Origin: Mageeibacillus sp. UBA3708
Lineage (GTDB): Bacteria; Bacillota; Clostridia; Saccharofermentanales; Saccharofermentanaceae
Assembly: GCA_002371375.1 (NCBI GenBank)
Contig: DFIB01000119.1
Span: 1-12,156, forward strand
DNA length: 12,156 nucleotides
Reading direction: 5' to 3'
Below the pieces are notes generated by a model. It saw nothing but the letters and a program-made list of their open reading frames with translations. It was not told the DNA's origin and did no database searches. Positions 6,471 through 12,156 of this stretch are shown here, one piece after another. Each line of letters begins with the position of its first letter. Position 1 is the stretch's first letter. Position numbers and translations under genes: made by a program.

Positions 6471-7472
6471 ATGCAGTATGCAAAATTAGGTAATTCAGAT
6501 CTGAACGTATCGCGTATCTGTATGGGATGTATGGGCTTTGGTGATGCCGGGCAGGGTCAGCACAGCTGGACGCTTGATGAAGATCATTCGAGAGAGATTA
6601 TCAAGCACGGGCTTGATCTCGGTGTCAATTTCTACGATACCGCGATAGCTTATCAGAATGGTACGAGCGAACAGTTTGTGGGGCGTGCTCTCCGTGATTT
6701 TGTTAAGCGTGATGAAGTCGTAGTAGCGACCAAATTTCTGCCGAGAACGCCGGAAGAGATAGCAAATGGTATCAGCGGTCAGCAGCATATTGAAGATATG
6801 ATCAATAAGAGCCTGACGAACCTTGGCATGGACTATGTTGATCTCTATATCTGCCATATGTGGGATTGGAACACTCCGATATACGATATCATGGATGGTC
6901 TTAACCGAGTTGTAAAAGCAGGTAAAGCAAGATACATAGGCATTTCTAATTGTTTCGCCTGGCAGATTGCAAAAGCAAATGCACTTGCCGGGAAGGAAGG
7001 CTTTGCCAAATTTGTTTCAGTTCAGGGGCATTATAATCTGTTATTCCGCGAAGAAGAAAGGGAAATGGTTCCGTTCTGTGAAGAAGAGAATATAGCGCTT
7101 ACACCATATAGCGCGCTTGCAAGCGGAAGACTGTCAAGATTGCCGGGAGAAGCTGATACAAAACGTGCAGCCGAAGACAAATTTGCAAAATTCAAATACG
7201 ATTCAACAGCTCAGCAGGATAATGTGGTTATCGGACGTGTCGCCGAGATTGCGGAAAGGCGCAAAGTCTCCATGACGGAAATATCCCTGGCGTGGCTGCT
7301 TACCAAAGTAACAGCACCGGTTGTAGGTGCGACAAAATTCCACCACATTGAAGGTGCTGTAAAGGCGGTCGACATAAGTCTTACAGCAGATGAGATCAGC
7401 TATCTTGAGGAGCCTTATGTACCTCATCCGCTCGCAGGAGTGATGGCACAGAATAAGAGACCGAATAAATAA
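6471..7472 (+). CDS. Aldo/keto reductase
   Basis: A 333-residue NAD(P)H-dependent aldo/keto reductase of the YhdN/Tas-like bacterial type, a cytosolic TIM-barrel oxidoreductase. The catalytic tetrad can be seen as Asp56 (NFYDTA), Tyr61, Lys88 (VATKF) and His129 (ICHMWD). Other hallmarks are KLGNSDLNVSRICMG at the start, YIGISN in the middle and TPYSALASGRLS followed by a C-terminal cofactor region with PVVGATK. ATG 6471 is preferred: AAAGGAG at 6454-6460 is about ten bases upstream, while the in-frame GTG at 6462 is only one base from it. It sits between the TetR gene and the CMD-cupin gene with gaps of 36 and 17 bases, so it is almost certainly co-transcribed. The substrate is unknown; carbonyl or aldehyde detoxification would fit the repressor context. 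Confidence 0.93.
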   Translation: MQYAKLGNSDLNVSRICMGCMGFGDAGQGQHSWTLDEDHSREIIKHGLDLGVNFYDTAIAYQNGTSEQFVGRALRDFVKRDEVVVATKFLPRTPEEIANGISGQQHIEDMINKSLTNLGMDYVDLYICHMWDWNTPIYDIMDGLNRVVKAGKARYIGISNCFAWQIAKANALAGKEGFAKFVSVQGHYNLLFREEEREMVPFCEEENIALTPYSALASGRLSRLPGEADTKRAAEDKFAKFKYDSTAQQDNVVIGRVAEIAERRKVSMTEISLAWLLTKVTAPVVGATKFHHIEGAVKAVDISLTADEISYLEEPYVPHPLAGVMAQNKRPNK

Positions 7473-7489
7473 GAGGAGGAGAAATCATC

Positions 7490-8245
7490 ATGAACAAAAA
7501 AATAGTGCAAACGGCAGGAAGACAGCAACTGGGAGACATTGCGCCGTTATTCGCACATCTCAATGACGATATATTATTCGGAGAGGTATGGAATGACGGG
7601 GCAATAGATGTCAAGACCAGATGCATTATCACGGTAGTATCGCTGATGGCATCGGGAATAACGGATTCTTCTCTGGTTTATCATCTGCAGAATGCCAAGA
7701 CAAACGGTGTAACCAGAGAAGAGATAGCATCGATTATTACCCATGCGGCAATGTATGTCGGCTGGCCTAAGGGCTGGGCTGTCTTCCGTCTGGCAAAAGA
7801 AGTTTGGAATGAGATGCCTTCCGCATTAACAGAAGAAGACAGATACAAAAACACCTTGTTTTTCCCTGTCGGAGACGCAAATCCTTACGGAGAATATTTC
7901 AGTGGCCGGAGCTATCTTGCGCAGGTGTCGGGAGAGCAGATTCCCGTGTTTAATGTGACTTTCGAGCCGGGGTGCCGCAATAACTGGCATATCCACCGTG
8001 CAAAAAGCGGCGGAGGACAGATGTTGATATGTGTCGGCGGAAGAGGATTCTATCAAGAATGGGGTAAGGAAGCCGTGGAGATGACACCGGGAACAGTTGT
8101 TAACATCCCTGTAAATGTCAAGCATTGGCACGGGGCCGCTCCTGATTCATGGTTCTCTCACCTTGCTCTGGAAGTGCCCGGAGAAGAGACCGGCAACGAA
8201 TGGCTTGAGCCGGTATCAGACGATGATTACGGAAAATTGAAATAA
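7490..8245 (+). CDS. Carboxymuconolactone decarboxylase-cupin fusion protein
   Basis: A 251-residue protein with two domains. Residues about 10-110 look like the carboxymuconolactone decarboxylase/AhpD fold (FGEVWNDGAIDVKTRCI, then YHLQNAKTNGVTREEI and AAMYVGWPKGW). The CxxC of peroxidase-active AhpD is absent; the only cysteine there is in KTRCI. Residues about 140-235 are a small cupin: metal ligands are likely His167 and His169 (WHIH), Gln177 in place of the usual glutamate, and His212 (VKHWHG). GGAGGAG directly upstream supports the start. Fusions of these two domains occur in other anaerobes next to reductases and flavodoxins; no reaction is securely known. There is no signal peptide, so it should be cytosolic. 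The operon places it with redox chemistry. Confidence 0.88.
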   Translation: MNKKIVQTAGRQQLGDIAPLFAHLNDDILFGEVWNDGAIDVKTRCIITVVSLMASGITDSSLVYHLQNAKTNGVTREEIASIITHAAMYVGWPKGWAVFRLAKEVWNEMPSALTEEDRYKNTLFFPVGDANPYGEYFSGRSYLAQVSGEQIPVFNVTFEPGCRNNWHIHRAKSGGGQMLICVGGRGFYQEWGKEAVEMTPGTVVNIPVNVKHWHGAAPDSWFSHLALEVPGEETGNEWLEPVSDDDYGKLK

Positions 8246-8268
8246 ATGATATGAGGATAAAAAATCAT

Positions 8269-8931
8269 ATGAAGAGATGCTTTTCTATACTGTTTCTGTC
8301 GGCTTGTCTTGTATTCGGTATTGCGGCATGCGGAAATGCCGGCAGTGCCGCTTCGGGGACTTCAGGCACCTCAGGAACATCGGTTTCACAGGGGTCCGTC
8401 GATACGTCATCAGATGATACAAAGACTACCGGGGATTCTGAAGAACACAAAGAAGGTGACAAGGTGCTGGTGGTTTACTTCTCGGCAACCGGAACTACAA
8501 GGGATGTTGCAGAGAAGATAGCGTCAATCACGAACGGGGATCTTTATGAGATCAAACCTGCAGTGGAATATACGGCTGATGATCTCAACTGGCATGATTC
8601 CGCAAGCCGTTCGACAAAGGAACAGAATGATAAGTCGTTCCGTCCTGAGATCGGAAGCGATCCGGTATCACTTGACGGATATGGAACCGTATATATCGGT
8701 TATCCGATATGGTGGGGAGAAGAACCACGTATCATGGATACATTTGTTGAGAGCTACAACTTTGACGGTATTACAATGATACCTTTCTGCACTTCTGCAA
8801 GCAGCGGGGTCGGAAGGAGTGACAGAAATCTGGCTGATAATGCAGGAAGCGGCAACTGGCTTGACGGACAGCGTTTTGCAGGAGGAGCTTCAGAAGCTGA
8901 TATATCCTCCTGGATTGGCGGCATACAATAA
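8269..8931 (+). CDS. Flavodoxin-domain lipoprotein
   Basis: A 220-residue lipoprotein with a flavodoxin domain. I prefer ATG 8269 over ATG 8251: it gives the signal MKRCFSILFLSACLVFGIAAC with the lipid-modified cysteine at residue 21, and GAGGAT at 8253-8258 is a usable binding site. Residues 22-60 are a Gly/Ser/Thr/Asp-rich linker. The flavodoxin_4-type domain starts near 64: VLVVYFSATGTTRDVAEKI holds the FMN phosphate loop SATGTT (72-77), and IGYPIWWGEEP and MIPFCTSASSGVG are the usual isoalloxazine-side loops. The signal places the FMN protein outside the cell, anchored to the membrane, which is unusual since most flavodoxins are cytosolic. It is separated by 23 and 20 bases from its neighbours. 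It may take electrons from the membrane protein encoded next. Confidence 0.9.
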   Translation: MKRCFSILFLSACLVFGIAACGNAGSAASGTSGTSGTSVSQGSVDTSSDDTKTTGDSEEHKEGDKVLVVYFSATGTTRDVAEKIASITNGDLYEIKPAVEYTADDLNWHDSASRSTKEQNDKSFRPEIGSDPVSLDGYGTVYIGYPIWWGEEPRIMDTFVESYNFDGITMIPFCTSASSGVGRSDRNLADNAGSGNWLDGQRFAGGASEADISSWIGGIQ

Positions 8932-8951
8932 AAAGGACGGGAGAGGTTATT

Positions 8952-9857
8952 ATGCAGGCGAAGAAATCTTTAATGATCAGAAGAACCGTAGATGCCTGCA
9001 TGACAATTCTTATGATGCTCCTGATGTCATATCAGGTGACAGGGGAGGCTTTGCATGAATGGATCGGGGTGAGCATGACGTTGTTAGTCATTGTTCATCA
9101 GATACTTAACAGGAAATGGTACGTTACTGTCTTCAGAGGGAAATACAATTTATACCGTACTGTTACAACGTCAGTTAATGCGTTGCTGATCCTGTCATTT
9201 TTGCTGACGGCTTTTTGCGGAATGTCTATGAGTTCCCATGCCGTGCCTTTCATGTATGGAATGGCAAAGATATCTTTTGCCAGGAGAATGCACCTGTCAA
9301 TGTCGTACTGGGCTTTTGTACTGATGGGGCTGCATCTCGGACTGCACATACCGGTGATGCTGTCCGGACTTAAGTTGACAGGCAGGAAAAAGATCATTGT
9401 AAATGCGGCAGCGTGCTGCTTTGCCGGAGCCGGACTGTTCTGCCTGATTCAGAACAGGATTGCGGATTATCTGTTCTTCCGTGTTCCTTTCGCGTTGCTG
9501 GACTATGAGAAGGCTGTGGCACTGGTACTTCTTGAGAACTTGCTCATAATGGTATTCTGGGCATTTATCGGAGCGCAGTTATTCCATATATGTAAGGATA
9601 AAGACAAAGACCGCATGACCGGGATTATTTTTGTTATGGCAACAATAATCATTGGGATGTTGCTGTCGGGTCACTGTTCAGGAACAAAAACAAATGAAAG
9701 CGGCACAGCTGCTTGGGGAACTGTTCAGCAGACGGAAGTAATGACGGATTCGTTCTCATTAATGGAGGGACATTCCAAATGGGCAGTCCCGAATCGGAGA
9801 ACTGGCGTATTGATGACGAAAAGCTTCACGAGGTCAGTGTCTCATCTTTCTATATAG
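8952..9857 (+). CDS. DUF4405-like membrane protein, putative cytochrome b
   Basis: A 301-residue reading frame with about seven membrane segments (roughly 13-30, 35-53, 70-92, 116-136, 144-162, 185-207, 218-236). Two His-X13-His pairs, His35/His49 in segment two and His114/His128 in segment four, are what a two-heme cytochrome b would show; His132 is an extra candidate. This matches the DUF4405 type, which resembles cytochrome b561-like and ferric reductase membrane domains. Positive charges (RR at 10, NRKWY, GRKK, KDKDKDR) put the N-terminus inside and the end of segment seven outside. GGGAGAGG at about 8939-8946 supports the start. After about residue 245 the frame (SLMEGHSKWAVPNRRTG to the stop) is out of phase with the FGE-like domain and looks non-native; see the frameshift finding. 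Heme binding is inferred, not shown. Confidence 0.8.
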   Translation: MQAKKSLMIRRTVDACMTILMMLLMSYQVTGEALHEWIGVSMTLLVIVHQILNRKWYVTVFRGKYNLYRTVTTSVNALLILSFLLTAFCGMSMSSHAVPFMYGMAKISFARRMHLSMSYWAFVLMGLHLGLHIPVMLSGLKLTGRKKIIVNAAACCFAGAGLFCLIQNRIADYLFFRVPFALLDYEKAVALVLLENLLIMVFWAFIGAQLFHICKDKDKDRMTGIIFVMATIIIGMLLSGHCSGTKTNESGTAAWGTVQQTEVMTDSFSLMEGHSKWAVPNRRTGVLMTKSFTRSVSHLSI

Positions 9858-11044
9858 ATCCATACGAGACTACGCAGGCGAAATATGAGAGGTTGACAGG
9901 CAGTAATCCGAGTGTCTTCCCGGGCGTTGATAATCCTGTTGAGAACATCACATGGCTCGATGCAATCCGGTTTGCAAACGCCAAAAGCAAAGATGCCGGA
10001 TTGACACCCGTATATACGGTGACTGCTGACGGGGTCAGCTGGGATCTTAGTGCAGACGGGTACAGGCTGCCTACGGAAGCCGAGTGGGAATATGCCTGCC
10101 GCGCCGGGACATCTACACCATTTAACATGTCGAAATCCCCTGATGCGACAGAGGTAAATTTTTACGGGCACTATCCGTATGAGATAGAAGAGAACTATTT
10201 TGAGAACTCAGCACTGGAGGCAAAACCGGGTGAATACCGCCAGGAGACTGTCCCGGTTGGCGGTTTCAAACCAAACTCGTGGGGGCTTTATGACTGCCAC
10301 GGAAATGTTAATGAGTGGTGCTGGGATTATTATGGTGAATATGATCTGTCAAACGGGAATGACCCTACAGGATCAGGTTCGGGGACAAGACACGTATACC
10401 GTGGCGGCGGATGGAATGATTTCGCCAAGAACATGCGTAGTGCATACCGCGCAGCAGGACAGGCTGATATGGCAAGTTATAATATTGGTGTGCGTCTTGT
10501 CAGAAATGCCGGCAACGAGCGCAGCGGAGTAATAACCGCATCGGAGACGTTAGCTGCAGAGCAGACCGGTGACAAAGTACTTATTGCTTATTTCTCGTGG
10601 AGTGGTAACACAAGAAGGATCGCGAACGAGATCGGGAGAATTACGGGTGCAGACATATTTGAGATAACTCCCAAAACACCTTACTCTACTGATTACAACA
10701 CTGTCCTTATGCAGGCGCAGGAGGATCAGCATGTTCAGGCAAGACCGGAACTTGAAGGCAGGGTGGAGAATATGGATGAATACGATATCATCATTCTCGG
10801 ATATCCTAACTGGTGGGCATCAATCCCTATGCCTATTGCATCTTTCCTCGAAGAATATGATTTTGCCGGCAAGAGGATAATACCATTCTGTTCCCACGGC
10901 GGCGGAAGATTCGGTCAGAGCATTACTGCAATTGCAAAACTTGCCCCGAACTCGGACATAGGCTCGGGATTGTCGGTACATTACTCGGGCGGAACTTCGC
11001 TTAAGGACGACATATCGGCATGGCTGGCTGCCAACGGTTTGTGA
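9713..11044 (+). CDS. FGE-like (SUMF1/EgtB/PvdO) domain fused to flavodoxin
   Basis: A 443-residue frame read from a TTG at 9713. Residues 12-265 are a formylglycine-generating-enzyme-like domain: FVLINGGTFQMGSPE, then YETTQAKYE, RLPTEAEWEYACRAG (118-132), GLYDCHGNVNEWCW and YRGGGWNDF, closing with GVRLVRNAG. The cysteine pair that binds copper in true FGE would follow RGGGW (230-234) but is absent, so sulfatase activation is unlikely. Residues about 285-443 are a flavodoxin_4-like domain: VLIAYFSWSGNTRRIA with the FMN phosphate loop SWSGNT (295-300), and ILGYPNWWASIP plus IIPFCSHGGGRFG. The start is weak: no Shine-Dalgarno site, no ATG before the domain core, and an in-frame TGA at 9695. It overlaps the DUF4405 frame by 145 bases in the -1 frame. 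It is either the broken second half of a fused membrane protein or a gene with poor initiation. Confidence 0.82.
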   Translation: MGNCSADGSNDGFVLINGGTFQMGSPESENWRIDDEKLHEVSVSSFYIDPYETTQAKYERLTGSNPSVFPGVDNPVENITWLDAIRFANAKSKDAGLTPVYTVTADGVSWDLSADGYRLPTEAEWEYACRAGTSTPFNMSKSPDATEVNFYGHYPYEIEENYFENSALEAKPGEYRQETVPVGGFKPNSWGLYDCHGNVNEWCWDYYGEYDLSNGNDPTGSGSGTRHVYRGGGWNDFAKNMRSAYRAAGQADMASYNIGVRLVRNAGNERSGVITASETLAAEQTGDKVLIAYFSWSGNTRRIANEIGRITGADIFEITPKTPYSTDYNTVLMQAQEDQHVQARPELEGRVENMDEYDIIILGYPNWWASIPMPIASFLEEYDFAGKRIIPFCSHGGGRFGQSITAIAKLAPNSDIGSGLSVHYSGGTSLKDDISAWLAANGL

Positions 11045-11164
11045 TGCCTTTGATATTTCAGAATTCATGCCTGATTCGCTCGTGAACAGCATCGATTATG
11101 CCGGCGCGAACCACGCGTTTGCGGACGACTCACGATCAAGATGTTCGAAAGAAGGGATGTATAG
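11043..11164 (+). pseudogene. Possible decayed C-terminal gene remnant
   Basis: From 11043 one frame reads AFDISEFMPDSLVNSIDYAG and on to NHAFADD (to 11129), and the -1 frame then continues TIKMFERRDV to a TAG at 11162-11164; a single lost base near 11130 would join them. Amino-acid composition and the natural ending look protein-like, but there is no start codon with a binding site and I do not recognise the family. It directly follows the flavodoxin stop. It might also be chance; confidence is low. Confidence 0.25.
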
Positions 11165-11237
11165 TACTTCAATATGTTACCTAAACTGATACGTGCATAA
11201 AAAAAGAGAACAGACCGCAGCATAAATAATATTTGCC

Positions 11238-11265
11238 TTGTTTTTTTGAACAAATCTTGTATGAT
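11238..11265 (+). promoter_or_regulatory. Candidate promoter of the aldolase gene
   Basis: TATGAT (11260-11265, five of six) has TTGTTT (11238-11243, three of six) 16 bases upstream, in an A/T-rich stretch with T-runs. The start site would be near 11272, some 35 bases before the ATG. The -35 box is weak, but the position and A/T-rich surroundings fit a strong housekeeping gene. From 11165 to 11237 I see nothing else; no clear terminator hairpin with a T-run separates the operon from this gene. Confidence 0.45.
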
Positions 11266-11306
11266 TAGTTGTGGTTAACAAATAATCCTACAGGAGGACA
11301 ATTAAT

Positions 11307-12156
11307 ATGGCATTAGTTTCTGCTACAGAAATGATCAAGAAGGCGCATGAGGGTCACTATGCGATCCCTGCTTTCAACACAAACAACCTGGAATGGACAC
11401 AGTGTATCCTTAAGGCTGTTCAGGAGACAAACACACCTGTTATGATCCAGACATCTGAGGGTGCTGCAAAGTACATGGGCGGCTACAAGATGGTTGTAGA
11501 TATGGTAAATGACCTCATCGAGTCTATGGGCATCACGGTTCCCGTAGCTCTTCACCTTGACCACGGTACATACGAGGGTGCAAAGGCTTGTATCGAGGCC
11601 GGTTACTCTTCAGTTATGTTCGACGGTTCACACTACCCTATCGAGGAGAACATCGAGAAGTCCAAGGAGATCATTGCTCTCGCACATGCCAAGGGCGTAT
11701 CCGTAGAGTGTGAAGTCGGTGGTATCGGCGGTACTGAGGATGGCGTTACATCCAACGGCGAGCTTGCTGATCCTGCAGAGTGCAAGGCAGTTGCAGACCT
11801 CGGCGTAGATTTCCTCGCTGCAGGTATCGGTAACATCCACGGCAAGTATCCTGAGAACTGGGCAGGCCTCAACTTCGAGCGTCTCGCTGAGATCAAGGAA
11901 GCTATCGGCGGCAAGCCCATGGTTCTCCACGGCGGTTCAGGAATCCCCTTCGAGCAGACAAAGAAGGCTGTTGAGCTCGGCGTATCCAAGATCAACATCA
12001 ACACAGAGCTCCAGCTCGTTTTCGCTGATGCAACACGTAAGTACATCGAAGCAGGCAAGGACCTCGAGGGTAAGGGTTACGATCCCCGTAAGCTCCTCAA
12101 GCCCGGCTGTGAGGCTATCGTTGCTAAGGCAAAGGAACTCTGCGAAGGTTTCGGCG
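11307..12156 (+). CDS. fba: Class II fructose-bisphosphate aldolase, 3' end cut
   Basis: Splits fructose 1,6-bisphosphate into glyceraldehyde 3-phosphate and dihydroxyacetone phosphate in glycolysis, and the reverse, in the cytosol. The 283 visible residues are nearly complete for the roughly 285-290-residue bacterial class II type (FbaA-like); only a few C-terminal residues lie past the window. Zinc ligands are His86 in LHLDHG, His178 in GNIHGKY and His208 in VLHGGSG, with Asp85 as the likely catalytic acid. The DHAP-binding stretch KININTELQ is present. AGGAGG at 11292-11297 is well placed before the ATG. Codon use is strongly biased (Leu mostly CTC/CTT, Gly GGT/GGC, Lys mostly AAG), unlike the genes upstream, as expected for a highly expressed core gene. 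Its metabolism is unrelated to the preceding operon, so it marks the boundary of the accessory region. A related class II aldolase (tagatose type) cannot be fully excluded. Confidence 0.95.
   Translation, partial: MALVSATEMIKKAHEGHYAIPAFNTNNLEWTQCILKAVQETNTPVMIQTSEGAAKYMGGYKMVVDMVNDLIESMGITVPVALHLDHGTYEGAKACIEAGYSSVMFDGSHYPIEENIEKSKEIIALAHAKGVSVECEVGGIGGTEDGVTSNGELADPAECKAVADLGVDFLAAGIGNIHGKYPENWAGLNFERLAEIKEAIGGKPMVLHGGSGIPFEQTKKAVELGVSKININTELQLVFADATRKYIEAGKDLEGKGYDPRKLLKPGCEAIVAKAKELCEGFG

Noticed and set aside
9711..9720. Programmed -1 ribosomal frameshift between the DUF4405 and FGE frames
   Set aside because: No canonical X XXY YYZ slippery heptamer is in frame in the usable interval after the TGA at 9695; GGGG alone is weak. 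Mutation, assembly error or separate initiation are likelier.
11165..11250. Rho-independent terminator between the operon and the aldolase gene
   Set aside because: T-runs are present near 11240, but I could not find a GC-rich stem directly before them; the only hairpin is a weak A/T palindrome (AAATAATATTT).

Overview
The window looks like a chromosomal piece of a Gram-positive anaerobe of the class Clostridia (Bacillota), possibly Lachnospiraceae or a relative. This rests on strong AGGAGG-type ribosome binding sites, a lipoprotein signal with a glycine/serine/threonine-rich linker, a bacitracin/lantibiotic-type ABC transporter linked to a two-component system, and a class II aldolase with highly biased codon use. 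No database search was possible, so the taxonomic placement is inference.

Layout. (1) 1-509: no secure gene; one doubtful minus-strand ORF, a cluster of inverted TTCCGAA/TTCGGAA motifs, and a good promoter at 452-480. (2) 525-1739: an AT-rich, stand-alone AAA_14/DUF4143 ATPase. (3) 1845-5423: a response regulator, ABC ATPase, ABC-2 permease and histidine kinase in one direction behind a near-consensus promoter, probably a self-contained envelope-stress or peptide-antibiotic detoxification unit. (4) 5450-5698: a 249-bp element with perfect 18-bp terminal inverted repeats that encloses four identical 12-bp palindromes spaced exactly 52 bp apart. (5) 5730-11044: a TetR-regulated operon: TetR repressor, aldo/keto reductase, carboxymuconolactone decarboxylase-cupin fusion, flavodoxin lipoprotein, a DUF4405 membrane protein with two His-X13-His pairs (cytochrome b-like), and a protein that joins a formylglycine-generating-enzyme-like (SUMF1/EgtB/PvdO) domain to a second flavodoxin domain. 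(6) 11045-11306: a spacer with a possible decayed gene end. (7) From 11307: the housekeeping class II fructose-bisphosphate aldolase, cut by the window end.

How it may work. The TetR operon has a textbook promoter (TTGACA-17-TATAAT) with one copy of a 13-bp near-palindrome on the -35 box and its exact reverse complement at the transcription start, so the repressor probably controls itself and the five genes behind it. The encoded set is redox-centred: a cytosolic NADPH-type reductase, a probable cytosolic small-molecule enzyme, a lipid-anchored flavodoxin outside the membrane, and a predicted heme-b membrane protein. The last membrane segment of that protein runs, one frame out, directly into the FGE-like/flavodoxin reading frame. 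Predicted topology would put this second flavodoxin outside too. I think the most interesting hypothesis is a membrane heme to extracytoplasmic flavodoxin electron-transfer module, with the FGE-like and membrane parts either one protein broken by a frameshift or two overlapping genes.
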